Shown: positions 37,904-50,537, counted from the stretch's first letter. The stretch is 64,000 bases of DNA from Streptococcus sp. oral taxon 061 (GCF_013394695.1 NZ_CP058258.1:1322001-1386000); one strand, 5' to 3'. Numbers and translations: made by a program. Notes: a model not told the origin generated them from the sequence alone.

Positions 37904-38598
37904 CCTCTCACCACCTCAACATCTCCAACCATAGTTGTCAAAAGAATCTTAACACTCTTGGGACTCTTGAGATAATCTCTGGTTTCTTGATGAAATTGCT
38001 CATTACGCAAAGCACGTTTAGGCTGGTTAAAAAAGGTTAAATCTCCGTACAGAGAATTGACACTTAGGCTGACTTCAACATCTACTGGTACGATAATTCT
38101 AGTCGTACCGACCAGTTTTCTCAAGATGATGACATTATCATGATTGCTCAAAATCACGTGCTCTAGATGAATGGTATCCTTCCCCATAAGGCGAAAGAGA
38201 TTGATATCATCAAAACGACAAGTCTGGTAACTTGAAAAATGATGGAGATTGCCAAACCAGCGATTTTTCTCCCTCTTTACTGTCACAACTTCTTCAAAAA
38301 AAAGATTGGTATCTTCTCTTTCCTGGTTCATCATAGGGTAAAGCAGGAACAGGCTGTATATCAAGGCCACAAAGATGGCTAAAATGACAAAGGGATTGAG
38401 CATGATGATAAAGAAAAATAAGATGCTCACCGCCACTAAAATAAAGTTATTTCCTTGTTTTCCAGTATAATAGCGAATCAGCAGTAAAAACAAGAGCAAT
38501 ATCAGTAGAAAACGGGAAAAATGCTCTGATACCATCATAATCAGAGCTCCTGTTAATAAACAAGCTTCAATAAATAGAAAAATTTGGAATTTTCGCAT
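37900..38598 (-). CDS. liaF: LiaF membrane protein, inhibitor of LiaRS
   Basis: This 232-residue protein has a cluster of three to four membrane segments in its first 100 residues and a soluble C-terminal beta-rich domain (cell-wall-active antibiotic response family). In Bacillus and streptococci LiaF holds LiaS in the off state without stress. The ATG at 38598 follows GGAGAGGACGG. The longer open frame reaches into the promoter, where an extended -10 (TGTGATACAAT) is seen at about 38617-38627. Confidence 0.88.
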   Translation of the reverse strand: MRKFQIFLFIEACLLTGALIMMVSEHFSRFLLILLLFLLLIRYYTGKQGNNFILVAVSILFFFIIMLNPFVILAIFVALIYSLFLLYPMMNQEREDTNLFFEEVVTVKREKNRWFGNLHHFSSYQTCRFDDINLFRLMGKDTIHLEHVILSNHDNVIILRKLVGTTRIIVPVDVEVSLSVNSLYGDLTFFNQPKRALRNEQFHQETRDYLKSPKSVKILLTTMVGDVEVVRG

Positions 38599-38663
38599 GT
38601 ATCCGTCCTCTCCATTTAATTGTATCACAAATCCCAAAAGTCACATCCGTCTGAGGAATGATA

Positions 38664-38695
38664 AAGAGGTCGGGACTAAAATCCTGACCTCTTTC
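38664..38695 (-). terminator. Terminator after the mevalonate operon
   Basis: AAAGAGGTC pairs with GACCTCTTT around an imperfect inner stem, between the fni stop and the liaF promoter. Confidence 0.8.
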
Positions 38696-38696
38696 T

Positions 38697-40675
<1,979 letters not shown>

Positions 40676-40689
<14 letters not shown>

Positions 40690-41629
40690 CTTGGCTCAAA
40701 TCCTTTGTCTTTGAAACGATTAAGCGATAGCGTTGACCTAAAAGTTCTGATAGATGTTCCAAGTCTTTTTCTAAACAAAGAACCTTTACATTAGGCCCCG
40801 CATCCATGGTGAAGTAACAAGATTCTCCTTGTTCTCTAAGCTGACGAACGAAATCCATAGCCTCATAACTTGCATCTGTCAGATAAGAGAACGGCGGATT
40901 TGCAGTTTTTGTCGTCGCATGCATTGCAAGAGCGTTCTTTTCTGTTAAAGCTCCAACCTTCTCAAAGTCATTTCCCTTGAGATAGACCAGCATATCATTG
41001 TAGTCTTGTTCAGACTGACGGACCCAGTCCTCAAAAGTAGTCGAAGTTTCTACACAGAGTTTCATACCATCCCGACTAGAGATTGGTTTTTTCTGGTCTT
41101 CCAAGACCAACATAATCATAGCTAGTTTCAAGTCAGTTTCAACTGGATAAATCTCTCCACTATCCTTATCCCAAGCTGCTATGGGGCCATAAAAACTACG
41201 AGATGAAGAACCCGATGCAAACTTAGCTTCCAAGGCCAACTCTTTACGATCTAGTCCTAATTGGAAGTAGGCATTGCAAGCTTTGACTAGAGCAGACAAA
41301 CCACTGGAACTTGAAGAAAGGCCTGCTGCTGTTGGCATATTGTTCTTGGTATCGATACGAACAAAACCTGCTCCTTCAGGACGGTAGCGGTCAATGATTT
41401 TACTCATCTTTTTATGTTCAGCTTCATTTTGCAACTGACCATTGATGTAAAATTCATCTGCCCTAGCATCTGCTGGCAAAGGTGAAAGTGTCGTCTCCGT
41501 ATACATATTTTCTAAAGTCAGAGAGATACTGCTAGTCGCGGGAACCATCTCTTTTTCTTTTTTCTTACCCCAATATTTAATAATAGCAATATTGGCATAG
41601 GAACGTACTGTTACAGGCTTTCGATCCAT
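40676..41629 (-). CDS. mvaD: Diphosphomevalonate decarboxylase
   Basis: This 317-residue GHMP-fold enzyme forms isopentenyl diphosphate with ATP, releasing CO2. Marks are SYANIAIIKYWGKK near the N-terminus, the glycine/serine loop AAGLSSSSSGLSALV and FTMDAGPNVKVLCL near the C-terminus. It overlaps mvaK1 by 19 bases. Confidence 0.95.
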
Positions 41630-42489
41630 GTCTGAACAGCTCCTTTCTCTTCTAATCTTTCTGCGAGTTCTTGTGCTTGACTGACATTAGCAACCAAGGC
41701 AATGATGCAACCGCCTAGACCACCACCACTCATCTTGGCTCCTAGAGCTCCATGTTCAAGGGCAGTTTCAACCAAGGCATCTGCCTCAGGGCTACTAACT
41801 CCGATTTCTTTTAGATTTCCATGAGCTTTGGTTAGAATTTCTCCCAGCTTCACGGCATCTTTTGTTTGAATAGCTTTTTCTGCCTCTTGGGTTAATTCTC
41901 CTAATGCATGCAAGAAAGGCAGAGCTTCCTTACCTTTGCTCTCTACGACTTGGATAGCTTCACGAGTATGTCCATAAACTCCAGTATCTGCAATGATCAG
42001 ATAAGCTGACAAATCCATGGCTAATTCTTCAAAACCAACATTCTTGATAAAACGAATAGGCTGGTCACTTAGGCAAGTCTTAGCATCTAAACCACTAGGA
42101 TTCATATGGGCAATCATCTCCGCCCGATTGACCAGAATTTCTAAAACATCATACGGAAGTTCTGCTTGGTAATAATCAAATACTGCACGAATGGCTGCAA
42201 TACTAATGGCTGCTGAAGAACCCATCCCCCGTTTTTCTGGAATAGCCGAGTCAATTTGACAACGGATGCAAGCATCTTTGATATTTAGATACTCGAGAGA
42301 AGCATAAACAGCCATAGACAAGGTGTCCTCTTCAAACAGACGCCATGGTGTGGTTGCTGGAACCACCCGACAAGTCACCTCTACCTCTAAAAGAGGTAAA
42401 GAAATGGCTGGGTAGCCATAAACCACTGCATGCTCTCCGATTAAAATAATTTTACTATGTGCCTGACCGACACCAACTTCTTTTGTCAT
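41611..42489 (-). CDS. mvaK1: Mevalonate kinase
   Basis: This 292-residue GHMP kinase is the first gene of the operon and phosphorylates mevalonate. It shows KIILIGEHAVVYGYP, the ATP loop KRGMGSSAAISIAA and KMSGGGLGGCIIAL. In pneumococcus this enzyme is feedback-inhibited by diphosphomevalonate. The HMG-CoA synthase and reductase genes are not in the window. Confidence 0.95.
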   Translation of the reverse strand: MTKEVGVGQAHSKIILIGEHAVVYGYPAISLPLLEVEVTCRVVPATTPWRLFEEDTLSMAVYASLEYLNIKDACIRCQIDSAIPEKRGMGSSAAISIAAIRAVFDYYQAELPYDVLEILVNRAEMIAHMNPSGLDAKTCLSDQPIRFIKNVGFEELAMDLSAYLIIADTGVYGHTREAIQVVESKGKEALPFLHALGELTQEAEKAIQTKDAVKLGEILTKAHGNLKEIGVSSPEADALVETALEHGALGAKMSGGGLGGCIIALVANVSQAQELAERLEEKGAVQTWIESL

Positions 42490-42572
42490 TTAATCCTTCT
42501 ATCAGACGAAAACCGTCTTTTTCTAGATAAAATTTTAGAACTTTATTCCTTTCTATTTTATTATATTTTCAC

Positions 42573-42609
42573 AAAAAAAGCGATTGTTTCCTTCACAATC
42601 GCTTTTTTT
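42573..42609 (-). terminator. Terminator after the choline-binding protein gene
   Basis: A perfect 15-bp hairpin AAAAAAAGCGATTGT and its inverse with an intervening loop, directly after the stop. Confidence 0.9.
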
Positions 42610-42611
42610 CA

Positions 42612-43544
42612 TTACTGGACCCACTCGCCATTATAGTTGAGGTAGTAGCCACCTACTGTGGTATTTACAGCCAAGGCACCAGAATTATAGGCGTAGTACC
42701 ATTTCCCATTGACTTGGAACCAACCGGTTACCATAGCTCCTGACGAACGGAGGTAATACCAAGTATTATCGACATAAATCCAGCCAGTTTTCATATCACC
42801 GTTTTGAGCATCTAGATAATACCAGGTTGAACCTTCTTGATACCAGCCGGTCGCCATAGCACCTGATGAACGGAGATAGTACCACTTGTTACCAAGATAT
42901 TGCCAACCCGTTTGCATTGTAGCAGTTGTTGGATCTAGATAGTACCAAGTTGAATCATCGTTTATCCAGCCACGTGCGAGCTCTCCAACAGTCAATCTGT
43001 TGATGCGAGAATCAAAGCCACCATCCTCCTGTAAATAATACCAATGCCCCTTATCATGAACCCAACCGGTTTTTAAGGTGTGATAACTTCTTTGGTCTTC
43101 AAAATAGTAGACTCGTTTCTCTGCTGGACTATCATATTGTTCCCCATGATGTTTGTTGATATTTGTAGCAGTTTTTGCTTCTAAAACTTGCTTACCAACA
43201 AATTCTTGTAGTACCCCATCTTGACCAAAGTAAAACCAATCTGGTCTAAAAGCAACATCTTGCCTTATAGAAGAACCAATCGTAACCCCTTCGTGTGGAG
43301 CAGGTATATATTGCCAGCCGACAACCATCTCTCCAGATAAAGGATCAAAATAATAGTACTTACCATCAATCACTCGCCAGTAGGTTTCTTTGAGTTCCCC
43401 CTTCTTGTAGTAAGTTCTACCATTTTCTTGGACAAATTGCCAGCCTTCTGAATCAGCATCGTCCGCAAATACCGTACTTGTTGCTAACAGACCAAAAAAG
43501 AATACTGTTAGACCGACTTGCATCATTTTTTTCAAAAATTTCAT
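42612..43544 (-). CDS. cbpJ: Choline-binding surface protein, CbpJ-like
   Basis: This 310-residue secreted protein has a signal peptide (about 1-27, ending TVFA), an N-terminal region with degenerate aromatic repeats (GWQFVQENGRTYYKKG, YWRVIDGKYYYFDP) and about six C-terminal choline-binding repeats of the form TGWxxxxxxWYYLxxxGxM. It ends with the family-typical GGYYLNYNGEWVQ. These repeats bind phosphocholine on teichoic acids. It closely follows pneumococcal CbpJ as I recall it, an adhesin or evasion factor, but lacks some residues in the middle. The ATG at 43544 follows GGAGGAAAC. Confidence 0.85.
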   Translation of the reverse strand: MKFLKKMMQVGLTVFFFGLLATSTVFADDADSEGWQFVQENGRTYYKKGELKETYWRVIDGKYYYFDPLSGEMVVGWQYIPAPHEGVTIGSSIRQDVAFRPDWFYFGQDGVLQEFVGKQVLEAKTATNINKHHGEQYDSPAEKRVYYFEDQRSYHTLKTGWVHDKGHWYYLQEDGGFDSRINRLTVGELARGWINDDSTWYYLDPTTATMQTGWQYLGNKWYYLRSSGAMATGWYQEGSTWYYLDAQNGDMKTGWIYVDNTWYYLRSSGAMVTGWFQVNGKWYYAYNSGALAVNTTVGGYYLNYNGEWVQ

Positions 43545-43611
43545 TCTTGTTTCCTCCAAAATGATTGTAGCAAAGGCAATACTATATGTCAATATATAAT
43601 AAATTCAAAAA

Positions 43612-43638
43612 AAGCAGTTACATAACTGCAACTGCTTT
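43612..43638 (-). terminator. ritR terminator
   Basis: AAAAGCAGTT pairs with AACTGCTTTT and a T-run follows on the minus strand, just past the ritR stop. Confidence 0.75.
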
Positions 43639-43639
43639 T

Positions 43640-44329
43640 CTATTCTTGCATGGTGTAACCAACACCACGCACAGTTTTGATATAGCTCTTTTGACCTTTT
43701 ACGTCAAGTTTGCTACGTAGATAACGGATATAAACATCGACGATATTGGTTTCGGTCGCACTCTCATACTTCCAAACACTTTCCAGCAACTGCTCACGAG
43801 TTAAAACCTTCTTACTTCCCATAAGAGTAGCTAAGAGGTCATATTCACGACGTGTCAGAGCAATCATCTCCTCGCCACGATAGACGGTATGATGTTCTAC
43901 ATCCATACGCAGATTGCGATAGGATGTTGGAACCTTCATCTGATTACAGTGTTGGTCGATAAAGTCCCGACCTCGGAAAATTGCTGCAATACGAGCCACT
44001 AGATCATCGATAATGACTGGCTTGTAGATATATGAAACAGCAAAACGTTGGATTGTTTCAACTTGGTCTTGCAATTCTTCTCGATGGTCCAAGACCATGA
44101 TAACCGAAGCTGGCTTAGTCCGACTCAACTGTTCTGCAAAATCCTGGGCTGTCATATCCCCTAGATGAGCATTCAGTAAAATCAAGTCATAGTCTGTCTG
44201 AAGAGCCATGGAGAGGGCTTTTTGTCCCTCTTCTACCTGATCAACTCGGTATTGCTCTTTTTGGAGTTCCAGACTTAAAAAATGAGCTAGATTTCTTTCT
44301 TTCTCAAGTAATAAAATCCGTTTCCCCAT
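43640..44329 (-). CDS. ritR: Orphan response regulator RitR (repressor of iron transport)
   Basis: This 229-residue OmpR-type regulator has an atypical receiver domain: the phospho-acceptor position is Asn53 (LILLNAHLGD), so it cannot be phosphorylated in the usual way. Cys128 (DQHCNQ) lies in the linker before the winged-helix DNA-binding domain and is the residue known in pneumococcus as a redox switch for dimerisation. It controls iron uptake and oxidative-stress genes there. No kinase gene is adjacent. It lies 11 bases after gnd. Confidence 0.93.
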   Translation of the reverse strand: MGKRILLLEKERNLAHFLSLELQKEQYRVDQVEEGQKALSMALQTDYDLILLNAHLGDMTAQDFAEQLSRTKPASVIMVLDHREELQDQVETIQRFAVSYIYKPVIIDDLVARIAAIFRGRDFIDQHCNQMKVPTSYRNLRMDVEHHTVYRGEEMIALTRREYDLLATLMGSKKVLTREQLLESVWKYESATETNIVDVYIRYLRSKLDVKGQKSYIKTVRGVGYTMQE

Positions 44330-44340
44330 GGCTGACCTAC

Positions 44341-45765
44341 TTATTTTTCGTCATACCAAGAGTAGTGGAATGTTCCTTCTTTGTCTTTACGTTGGTATGT
44401 GTGAGCACCAAAGTAATCACGTTGTGCTTGGATCAAGTTCGCTGGAAGGTCAGCTGAACGGTAGCTATCAAAGTAAGTAATGGCTGCTGAGAAGGTTGGT
44501 ACTGGTACACCAGCTTGAACCGCAAGAGCAACAATATCACGAACAGATTGTTGGTACTTAGCTGTTACATCCAAGAAGTACTCATCCAAAAGAAGGTTGG
44601 CAAGATCTGCATCACGGCTGTAAGCATCTGTAATCTTTTGCAAGAAACGAGAACGGATGATACATCCAGCGCGCCAGATAGATGCGATATCTGCAAATGG
44701 CAAGTTCCAGTTATTTTCTTTAGAAGCTACACGCAATTGCGCAAAACCTTGTGCGTAAGAAATGATTTTTGAGAAGTAAAGGGCTTGACGGATCTTTTCA
44801 ATCAACTCAGCCTTGTCTCCTTCAAATTTGAAAGCAGCTGGTTTTGGAAGCACCTTGCTAGCGTGTACACGTTCTTCTTTATAAGTTGAAATGTAGCGCG
44901 CAAATACCGACTCAGTAATCAGTGACAATGGCACACCAAGGTCAAGAGCTGATTGGCTAGTCCATTTACCAGTTCCTTTATTTCCTGCAGCATCCAAGAT
45001 GTAGTCTACGATTGGTCCATCTTGACCTTCATCATCTTTACGGCTCAAGATATCAGCTGTGATTTCAATCAAGTAGCTGTCCAATTCACCCTTGTTCCAC
45101 TCAGTAAAGATTTCAGCCATGTCTTCTGCTGAAAGACCGAGCAAGTGTTGCATCAAGTCATAGCTTTCTGCGATCAATTGCATATCACCGTACTCGATAC
45201 CATTGTGGACCATTTTCACATAGTGACCTGCTCCATCAGGACCGATGTAAGTCACACATGGTTTCCCATCTTCTGGTGCTTTTGCAGAAATTTCTTCAAG
45301 AACGTCAGCCACCAATTCATAGGCTTCTTTTTGTCCACCAGGCATGATAGATGGTCCTTCAAGGGCACCTTTTTCACCACCAGATACACCTGTACCGATG
45401 AAGTTGATACCTGAGTTCGCCAATTCTTCATTACGACGGATAGTATCTTTATAGAAAGTATTTCCGCCATCAATCAAGATATCGCCTTTATCCAAGTGTG
45501 GAAGAAGGGCTTGGATGGTTGCGTCTGTACCAGGTCCTGCTTGAACCATGAGCATGATACGACGTGGTTTTTCGATTGAGTTTACGAAGCTTTCGATATC
45601 ATAGCTTGGCACAAAGTTCTTTTCAGGATGGCAAGCAACAACATCTTCTGTTTTTTCTTTACTACGGTTATAGATAGCAACTGTGTATCCACGAGATTCG
45701 ATATTAAGGGCAAGGTTACGACCCATTACGGCCATACCAACAACACCAAAGTTTGCTTTAGTCAT
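44341..45765 (-). CDS. gnd: 6-phosphogluconate dehydrogenase (decarboxylating)
   Basis: This 474-residue enzyme of the oxidative pentose phosphate route gives ribulose 5-phosphate, CO2 and NADPH. The N-terminal Rossmann domain has [16 protein letters not shown] and YNRSKEKTE. The catalytic segment [22 protein letters not shown] and [10 protein letters not shown] follow. Length is normal. It is followed closely by ritR, which links NADPH supply to a redox regulator in one transcription unit. Confidence 0.97.
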   Translation of the reverse strand: MTKANFGVVGMAVMGRNLALNIESRGYTVAIYNRSKEKTEDVVACHPEKNFVPSYDIESFVNSIEKPRRIMLMVQAGPGTDATIQALLPHLDKGDILIDGGNTFYKDTIRRNEELANSGINFIGTGVSGGEKGALEGPSIMPGGQKEAYELVADVLEEISAKAPEDGKPCVTYIGPDGAGHYVKMVHNGIEYGDMQLIAESYDLMQHLLGLSAEDMAEIFTEWNKGELDSYLIEITADILSRKDDEGQDGPIVDYILDAAGNKGTGKWTSQSALDLGVPLSLITESVFARYISTYKEERVHASKVLPKPAAFKFEGDKAELIEKIRQALYFSKIISYAQGFAQLRVASKENNWNLPFADIASIWRAGCIIRSRFLQKITDAYSRDADLANLLLDEYFLDVTAKYQQSVRDIVALAVQAGVPVPTFSAAITYFDSYRSADLPANLIQAQRDYFGAHTYQRKDKEGTFHYSWYDEK

Positions 45766-45841
45766 GTGACACTCCTCTTGTTTAATATGTTTTATTTTAT
45801 CATGTTTATCTGTGAAAAGAAAGAATTTTATAACAATTTGA

Positions 45842-47287
45842 CTAGTAGTCTAAATCATCCGCATGGCCAGAACCATTCCCTACAAAGTAACCTGTCTTAC
45901 AGTTTAGGGTGAAGAGATAAGTTCCATCTGGTTTATAAAGGTTGTAATAACCATTGCCATTAACGATATTTACAGGTTCCAAGATATATTGGTTTCCAGT
46001 GATATATCCACGTGCACGGGATGTCTCAAGTATTCGTTCAAGGACACCATCTGCAAAAGTCCAAGCAGGATTACTACTATCACTTACAGCGGCTTGATTA
46101 TACGGTACTCGACTGACACTTCTTTGCAAATTAACGCCTTCGCTCGACAAGCCACCATTCGTAGATGACGCAGTCTCATTTGTTGAAGTAGATGGACTGC
46201 TTTCTGTCGTTGGGCTTGACGCTTCTTGGCTAGCGGCTGACGTTGAAGCTGCACTTGTTGTTGTACTTGCTAATTGACTCTTACCAAGACTGATTGCTTT
46301 GTCTAGAAGTTTATCAATTTCTGTATTACCAGTCTTGATATCTGTAAATTTAGCATCCGCTTTGATTTTTGCATTTGTATCCAAAACACCATCTGTAATA
46401 GCTGGAGTTTCAAATTGAGAATTTACTTCTTGAATTGCTTTTATCTGTGTTTCTAAGCTATCATATTTTGATTTGGCTAGAGTATGTTCTCTCGCTCCTT
46501 CAAGTTTATCTAGAAGTTCCTTCAATTGATTCAGTTGACTAAACTGGCTATTTTTAAGAGCTGTTTTGTTTTCATCAGTATAAAACGTGTCGTAGAGCGC
46601 ATTAAATTGTTCATAGACCGACTGATTGCTTACCAAGCCTGAATCTGCAGCCTTAGTTTGAAGTTCTTGAGAAGAGCGCGCAATCTGACGATAAACGTAA
46701 TAGCCACCTCCAAAAATCAAGAGGAATAGCAAAATAATGGCTGACAAAATCGCCCATTTCTTTTTATTTTTTGGTTCATCATCAACTTCAGTAGAACGAG
46801 AAAAAGGTTGTAGCTGATCTTCATTTTCCTCATAAACCACTCCCACTTCGGAGTTTTCTACCTCAGTCATTTCAACAGCTTCCAATTCATCCTTAAAAGG
46901 TTGCTCGAGAATTCTCGTTTCCTCTTCTTCAGCTTCTTGAACAACGATTTCAGTTGTCTCTGCAGCTACTGCAAGAGCAATTGCTTCCTCTTCTGAACTT
47001 AATGCACTTTCTTGTTCAGTTGTTTCTCTCACTTCCTGAATCATATCGTCCAAGCTTTGAGTGGATTCCTCTTTTTTCGTTTGTAAATTTTCAAATTTGT
47101 CTGCTTCGATTTCTTCACGGTGTTGCTTGATATATTTGTCTAAGATGGTATCATCTGGAGTCACACCTGCTTCAACCTCTTCGTTCTTACGAATAGCCTG
47201 ACCAACCGTTAAATCTTTAGCCTCTTCAAATTCAAATTTAGATTCTTGCTCACCTTTATGATGACGATCGCGTCTTTTCTTACTCAT
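45842..47287 (-). CDS. mapZ: Mid-cell-anchored protein Z (MapZ/LocZ)
   Basis: This 481-residue division-site marker has a cytoplasmic N-terminus of about 175 residues (acidic, starting [13 protein letters not shown], with Thr sites that StkP can phosphorylate in pneumococcus), one membrane segment (about 178-197), and an extracellular part: an alpha-helical domain, a Ser/Thr linker (about 355-395) and a C-terminal domain ending [17 protein letters not shown] that binds peptidoglycan. It positions FtsZ at midcell. Pneumococcal MapZ is a little shorter. The start at 47287 overlaps the methyltransferase stop by 8 bases. Confidence 0.93.
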   Translation of the reverse strand: MSKKRRDRHHKGEQESKFEFEEAKDLTVGQAIRKNEEVEAGVTPDDTILDKYIKQHREEIEADKFENLQTKKEESTQSLDDMIQEVRETTEQESALSSEEEAIALAVAAETTEIVVQEAEEEETRILEQPFKDELEAVEMTEVENSEVGVVYEENEDQLQPFSRSTEVDDEPKNKKKWAILSAIILLFLLIFGGGYYVYRQIARSSQELQTKAADSGLVSNQSVYEQFNALYDTFYTDENKTALKNSQFSQLNQLKELLDKLEGAREHTLAKSKYDSLETQIKAIQEVNSQFETPAITDGVLDTNAKIKADAKFTDIKTGNTEIDKLLDKAISLGKSQLASTTTSAASTSAASQEASSPTTESSPSTSTNETASSTNGGLSSEGVNLQRSVSRVPYNQAAVSDSSNPAWTFADGVLERILETSRARGYITGNQYILEPVNIVNGNGYYNLYKPDGTYLFTLNCKTGYFVGNGSGHADDLDY

Positions 47288-48458
47288 CTGCATTCCTTTC
47301 TTTTTTAACATCTTGCCTTTTCACACGTTGACCAAAATATTGATATAAATCAACTTTCAAAGTACCGTTATAGAGTTTCCGTTTTTTATCTGCCTGACTA
47401 CCATATTTACTTTCAAAAGCTTCATCACTAGTCAGGACAAATTTACTCCATGTTTTAAGGGGGGCAAATACTTCTCCCATCTCAGCATAGAGCTTGGTTA
47501 CTCCTGCATCATCTGACAAGCGTTCTCCATACGGTGGATTCGAAATAATAACTCCATTGATCTTGTCCGTTCGCAAATCCTGCACGCGCATCTGCTTAAA
47601 GTGGATATCCTTAGAAACTCCCGCAGCCTGAGCATTTGCCTTAGCAATTTCCACCATGCGTCCATCAATATCACAACCCATAATGTCTAGCTCAATCTCA
47701 CGATTGATTTTTTTGCTTGCTTCTGTGCGGACTTCCTGAATTAAACGATCACTAACCCAGTTCCAATCCTCAAAAGCAAAGGAACGGCGCAAACCTGGCG
47801 CCATATTACGAGCAATCATAGCTGCCTCAATACAGAAGGTCCCTGAACCGCAGGTCGGATCAATCAAGGGTTTATCAGGATACCAGTTTGATAATTGCAG
47901 AATTGCTGCTGCCATGTTCTCTTTAATAGGAGCACCACCTTTTTCAGTACGATAACCTCGTTTGAAAAGACTAGAGCCACTTGTGTCAATCATGATAGTC
48001 GCAACATCTTTAAGAATTGAAACCTCTATTTTAAACTCTGGACCATTTTCCATCAGCGGAACACCTTCTGGTCGAGCATAATGTTTCTGCAATTTCTTAA
48101 CAACTGCCTTTTTAGAAATAGCTTGAACACTAGGTTCATTATGAAGTTTTGATTTGACACACTTAGCCTTTGAAATTGGAAAACGCGCTCCAAGTGGTAA
48201 ATAGTTTTCCCAATCTAAGGCGAAAACTCCTTGAAAAAGTTCTTCAAATGTTTTTGCAGGAAAAGTCCCAACAACAATCTTAATCCTATCTGCAGCTCGT
48301 AGCCACAAATTAGTTTCAATAATTGCCTTTACATCTCCTTCAAAGCGAACGCGACCATTCTCAACTTGACAATCATAGCCAAGTGCACGCACTTCACGAC
48401 CTACAACAGCCTCTAAACCCGCTGCAGCAGTCGCTATTATATTAAATGTTTGTTTCAT
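47280..48458 (-). CDS. THUMP-domain class I RNA methyltransferase (RlmL/YpsC-like)
   Basis: This 392-residue protein has an N-terminal THUMP-type RNA-binding region (about 45-155) and a methyltransferase domain with [13 protein letters not shown] (SAM motif I) and the catalytic SNPPYGERL, which marks N2-guanine or N6-adenine modification. It would modify 23S rRNA. The N-domain of RlmL only is present, without the RlmK part found in E. coli. It lies between rnpB and mapZ. Confidence 0.88.
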   Translation of the reverse strand: MKQTFNIIATAAAGLEAVVGREVRALGYDCQVENGRVRFEGDVKAIIETNLWLRAADRIKIVVGTFPAKTFEELFQGVFALDWENYLPLGARFPISKAKCVKSKLHNEPSVQAISKKAVVKKLQKHYARPEGVPLMENGPEFKIEVSILKDVATIMIDTSGSSLFKRGYRTEKGGAPIKENMAAAILQLSNWYPDKPLIDPTCGSGTFCIEAAMIARNMAPGLRRSFAFEDWNWVSDRLIQEVRTEASKKINREIELDIMGCDIDGRMVEIAKANAQAAGVSKDIHFKQMRVQDLRTDKINGVIISNPPYGERLSDDAGVTKLYAEMGEVFAPLKTWSKFVLTSDEAFESKYGSQADKKRKLYNGTLKVDLYQYFGQRVKRQDVKKERNADE

Positions 48459-48493
48459 GTCAGTCTTTAAAGACCTTTCTCTTGTTCACCTTT

Positions 48494-48531
48494 AAAAAAT
48501 GAGGTTGAGAAAATTTCTCAGCCCCAACCTA
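48494..48531 (-). terminator. rnpB terminator
   Basis: AGGTT...TGAG pairs with CTCAACCT, with a GGGGC bulge, followed by a six-T run on the minus strand. Confidence 0.7.
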
Positions 48532-48532
48532 T

Positions 48533-48927
48533 ATGCAATTTTCTATAAGCCATGTTTTGTTCCAGAAGCGACTAGGACCACTTCTTTCGATAATCATCTG
48601 TCTACCACTAACAGCTAGAAGCTGCTAGCAGTCAGAGTACTACGTTCGTTTCCGCGCACTCCATGCCCCGACCAAAATTTGGGTTGCTAGCTTGAGGGGT
48701 TTACCGCGTTCCACTCTCTCTGTTTCCAGAGAGACTTCGTCACTGTGGCACTTTCAGAGCTACTAAAACATATCCGAAAACTTAGTCTATTCACTCGCCG
48801 TAACGATTTCTCGTTCCTAGGCTTATGGTTTCGCCTAGCACAAACACTACAGGCATCACAGCCTGTGCTAGCATGGACTTTCCTCATGAAAAGATAAACT
48901 CTCCACGCGATTATCCAAAAATTGCAC
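48533..48927 (-). ncRNA. rnpB: RNase P RNA (type B)
   Basis: This is the catalytic RNA that matures tRNA 5' ends. The minus strand shows the conserved block GAGGAAAGTCCATGC, the P4 partner near GTGGTAGACAGATG, GAACGCGGTAAACCCC, and P1 formed by TGCAATTTTT at the 5' end with AGAAAATTGCA at the 3' end. It is about 395 nt long, normal for streptococci. It lies between gpsB and the methyltransferase gene, as in pneumococcus. End positions are estimates from the P1 helix. A -10 like TATACA lies at 48931-48936. Confidence 0.95.
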
Positions 48928-48940
48928 AACTGTATAATTC

Positions 48941-49276
48941 TTAGAAATCAGAATTTTCTACAATTTGTTTGCCAAATACTTCTTTTTCAAGACGATTCAA
49001 GCGTTTCAGGATATCAAAATTAGTCATAGAAGTCGTACTTCCAAGCTCAGCAGGTTCAGACGTTACAGATACAGGTGCCGCCTGAGGTTTGTTCGCCAAT
49101 TGCTCTTTCAATTCTGCGACTTCCAAACGTAGTGATTTAACCAACGCTGCATAGGTTTCATAGTCCTTGATAACGTCATCTAAGAATTCATCTACCTCTG
49201 CTTTACTGTATCCACGTACTTCTCTTCCGAAATCCTGCTCAAAAATATCCTTTGCTGTAAAAATAATACTTGCCAT
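48941..49276 (-). CDS. gpsB: Cell division protein GpsB
   Basis: This 111-residue DivIVA-like protein has the N-terminal lipid/PBP-binding domain ([34 protein letters not shown], about 5-38), a coiled coil to about residue 65, a Pro/Ser-rich linker and a C-terminal trimerising helix ([15 protein letters not shown]). It coordinates septal and peripheral wall synthesis, and PBP1A is a known partner. The ATG at 49276 follows GGAGAGAGAC. The ypsA-family gene lies 69 bases upstream. Confidence 0.94.
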   Translation of the reverse strand: MASIIFTAKDIFEQDFGREVRGYSKAEVDEFLDDVIKDYETYAALVKSLRLEVAELKEQLANKPQAAPVSVTSEPAELGSTTSMTNFDILKRLNRLEKEVFGKQIVENSDF

Positions 49277-49345
49277 GTCTCTCTCCATTCTCAGTTACTA
49301 GTATTATTATATAAAAAAAGGCAAACAAAAAGCAAGGTCAAAGCC

Positions 49346-49873
49346 TCAATTTTCGGAAAAATTTTCGGCTATTTCGTTTAATTCCTCAAATGTTAATCTT
49401 TTTGTCATATAGTTGTCTTTCTTTTTCATCAGTTCGTAAAAAAATCTCATTTTTGTTTCGTTGTCTTCGTCGTAAAAAATATAGGCGCCATCCGTATTTT
49501 CGAGTAAAAAAATCTGATAATCTCTCAATTGGCCTTTGTGCTCATAAGTTGGATAGGCATATTTGACAAAATCGACCTGTTTAAAATCACTCAATTTGAC
49601 CTGGTTAGCCTCATTCCAGTTTGATCCATGTGTCTCAAAATCAAAAATAGTCGCTAGTTGAAATTCATAGGCCTCCTTCATGTCTCTAGCTACTTCTAAG
49701 ACCCAGTGTTCAAAACCAAGAGTGCCTGTGAAAACTAGCCATTTCAACCCTTCCTCAGCTAATCTTTCCAAATCTCTACGAATGGCTTTTTTTATAATTT
49801 TTAACCGAATATCCTTTTCATTTAACAATCCTAAATCAAAAGCTGAGTATCCTAAAACCAAGGCTGTATGCAT
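49346..49873 (-). CDS. ypsA: DUF1273 / YpsA family protein (SLOG superfamily)
   Basis: This 175-residue protein has a Rossmann-like fold with the SLOG-type segment [22 protein letters not shown]. YpsA in Bacillus and Staphylococcus affects cell division, and its gene lies beside gpsB there too. A nucleotide-sugar or ADP-ribose-like ligand is suggested by the superfamily. The ATG at 49873 follows AAAGGGTG. It diverges from recU. Confidence 0.8.
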   Translation of the reverse strand: MHTALVLGYSAFDLGLLNEKDIRLKIIKKAIRRDLERLAEEGLKWLVFTGTLGFEHWVLEVARDMKEAYEFQLATIFDFETHGSNWNEANQVKLSDFKQVDFVKYAYPTYEHKGQLRDYQIFLLENTDGAYIFYDEDNETKMRFFYELMKKKDNYMTKRLTFEELNEIAENFSEN

Positions 49874-49940
49874 TTTTTCACCCTTTCTGTTGACCTTTGT
49901 GGTATAATAAAGTGATGTTATTGTACCAATAAGGAGGATT

Positions 49941-50537
49941 ATGGTCAACTATCCACATAAACTTTCATCTAAACCAAGTAAAACTTCTCTGCCCCAAACT
50001 AAAAATTTCGCAAATCGAGGGATGAGCTTTGAAAAGATGATAAATGCTACGAACGACTACTATCTATCACATGGAATAGCAGTCATTCACAAAAAGCCAA
50101 CCCCAGTTCAGATAGTTCGAGTCGACTACCCTCAACGGAGTCGCGCTAAAATTGTCGAAGCCTATTTTAGACAGGCTTCAACTACTGACTACTCGGGTGT
50201 TTATGAAGGATTTTATATCGATTTCGAAGCCAAGGAAACCAGACAAAAAAATGCTTTCCCGATGAAGAACTTCCATTCTCATCAGATTTTGCATATGGAA
50301 CAGGTTCTTGAACAAAAGGGTATATGCTTCGTCTTAATCCACTTTTCTTCTTATCAGGAGACATATTTATTACCGGCGATTGACCTCATCCATTTTTATC
50401 ATCAGGATATGGGAAAAAAATCAATGCCGCTTGATTATATTCGAGATCATGGTTATGTGATTGAGCAACAAGCCTTTCCTCAAATACCATACCTCGATAT
50501 CGTCAAACAACATTTACTAGGTGGTAAAACAATATGA
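49941..50537 (+). CDS. recU: Holliday junction resolvase RecU
   Basis: This 198-residue endonuclease resolves four-way DNA junctions in recombination. It has the conserved N-terminal [17 protein letters not shown], then [21 protein letters not shown] with the acidic metal ligands and lysine, and [16 protein letters not shown] lies five bases before the ATG. It overlaps pbp1a by 4 bases, the classical recU-pbp1a pair of Gram-positive cocci. Confidence 0.95.
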   Translation: MVNYPHKLSSKPSKTSLPQTKNFANRGMSFEKMINATNDYYLSHGIAVIHKKPTPVQIVRVDYPQRSRAKIVEAYFRQASTTDYSGVYEGFYIDFEAKETRQKNAFPMKNFHSHQILHMEQVLEQKGICFVLIHFSSYQETYLLPAIDLIHFYHQDMGKKSMPLDYIRDHGYVIEQQAFPQIPYLDIVKQHLLGGKTI

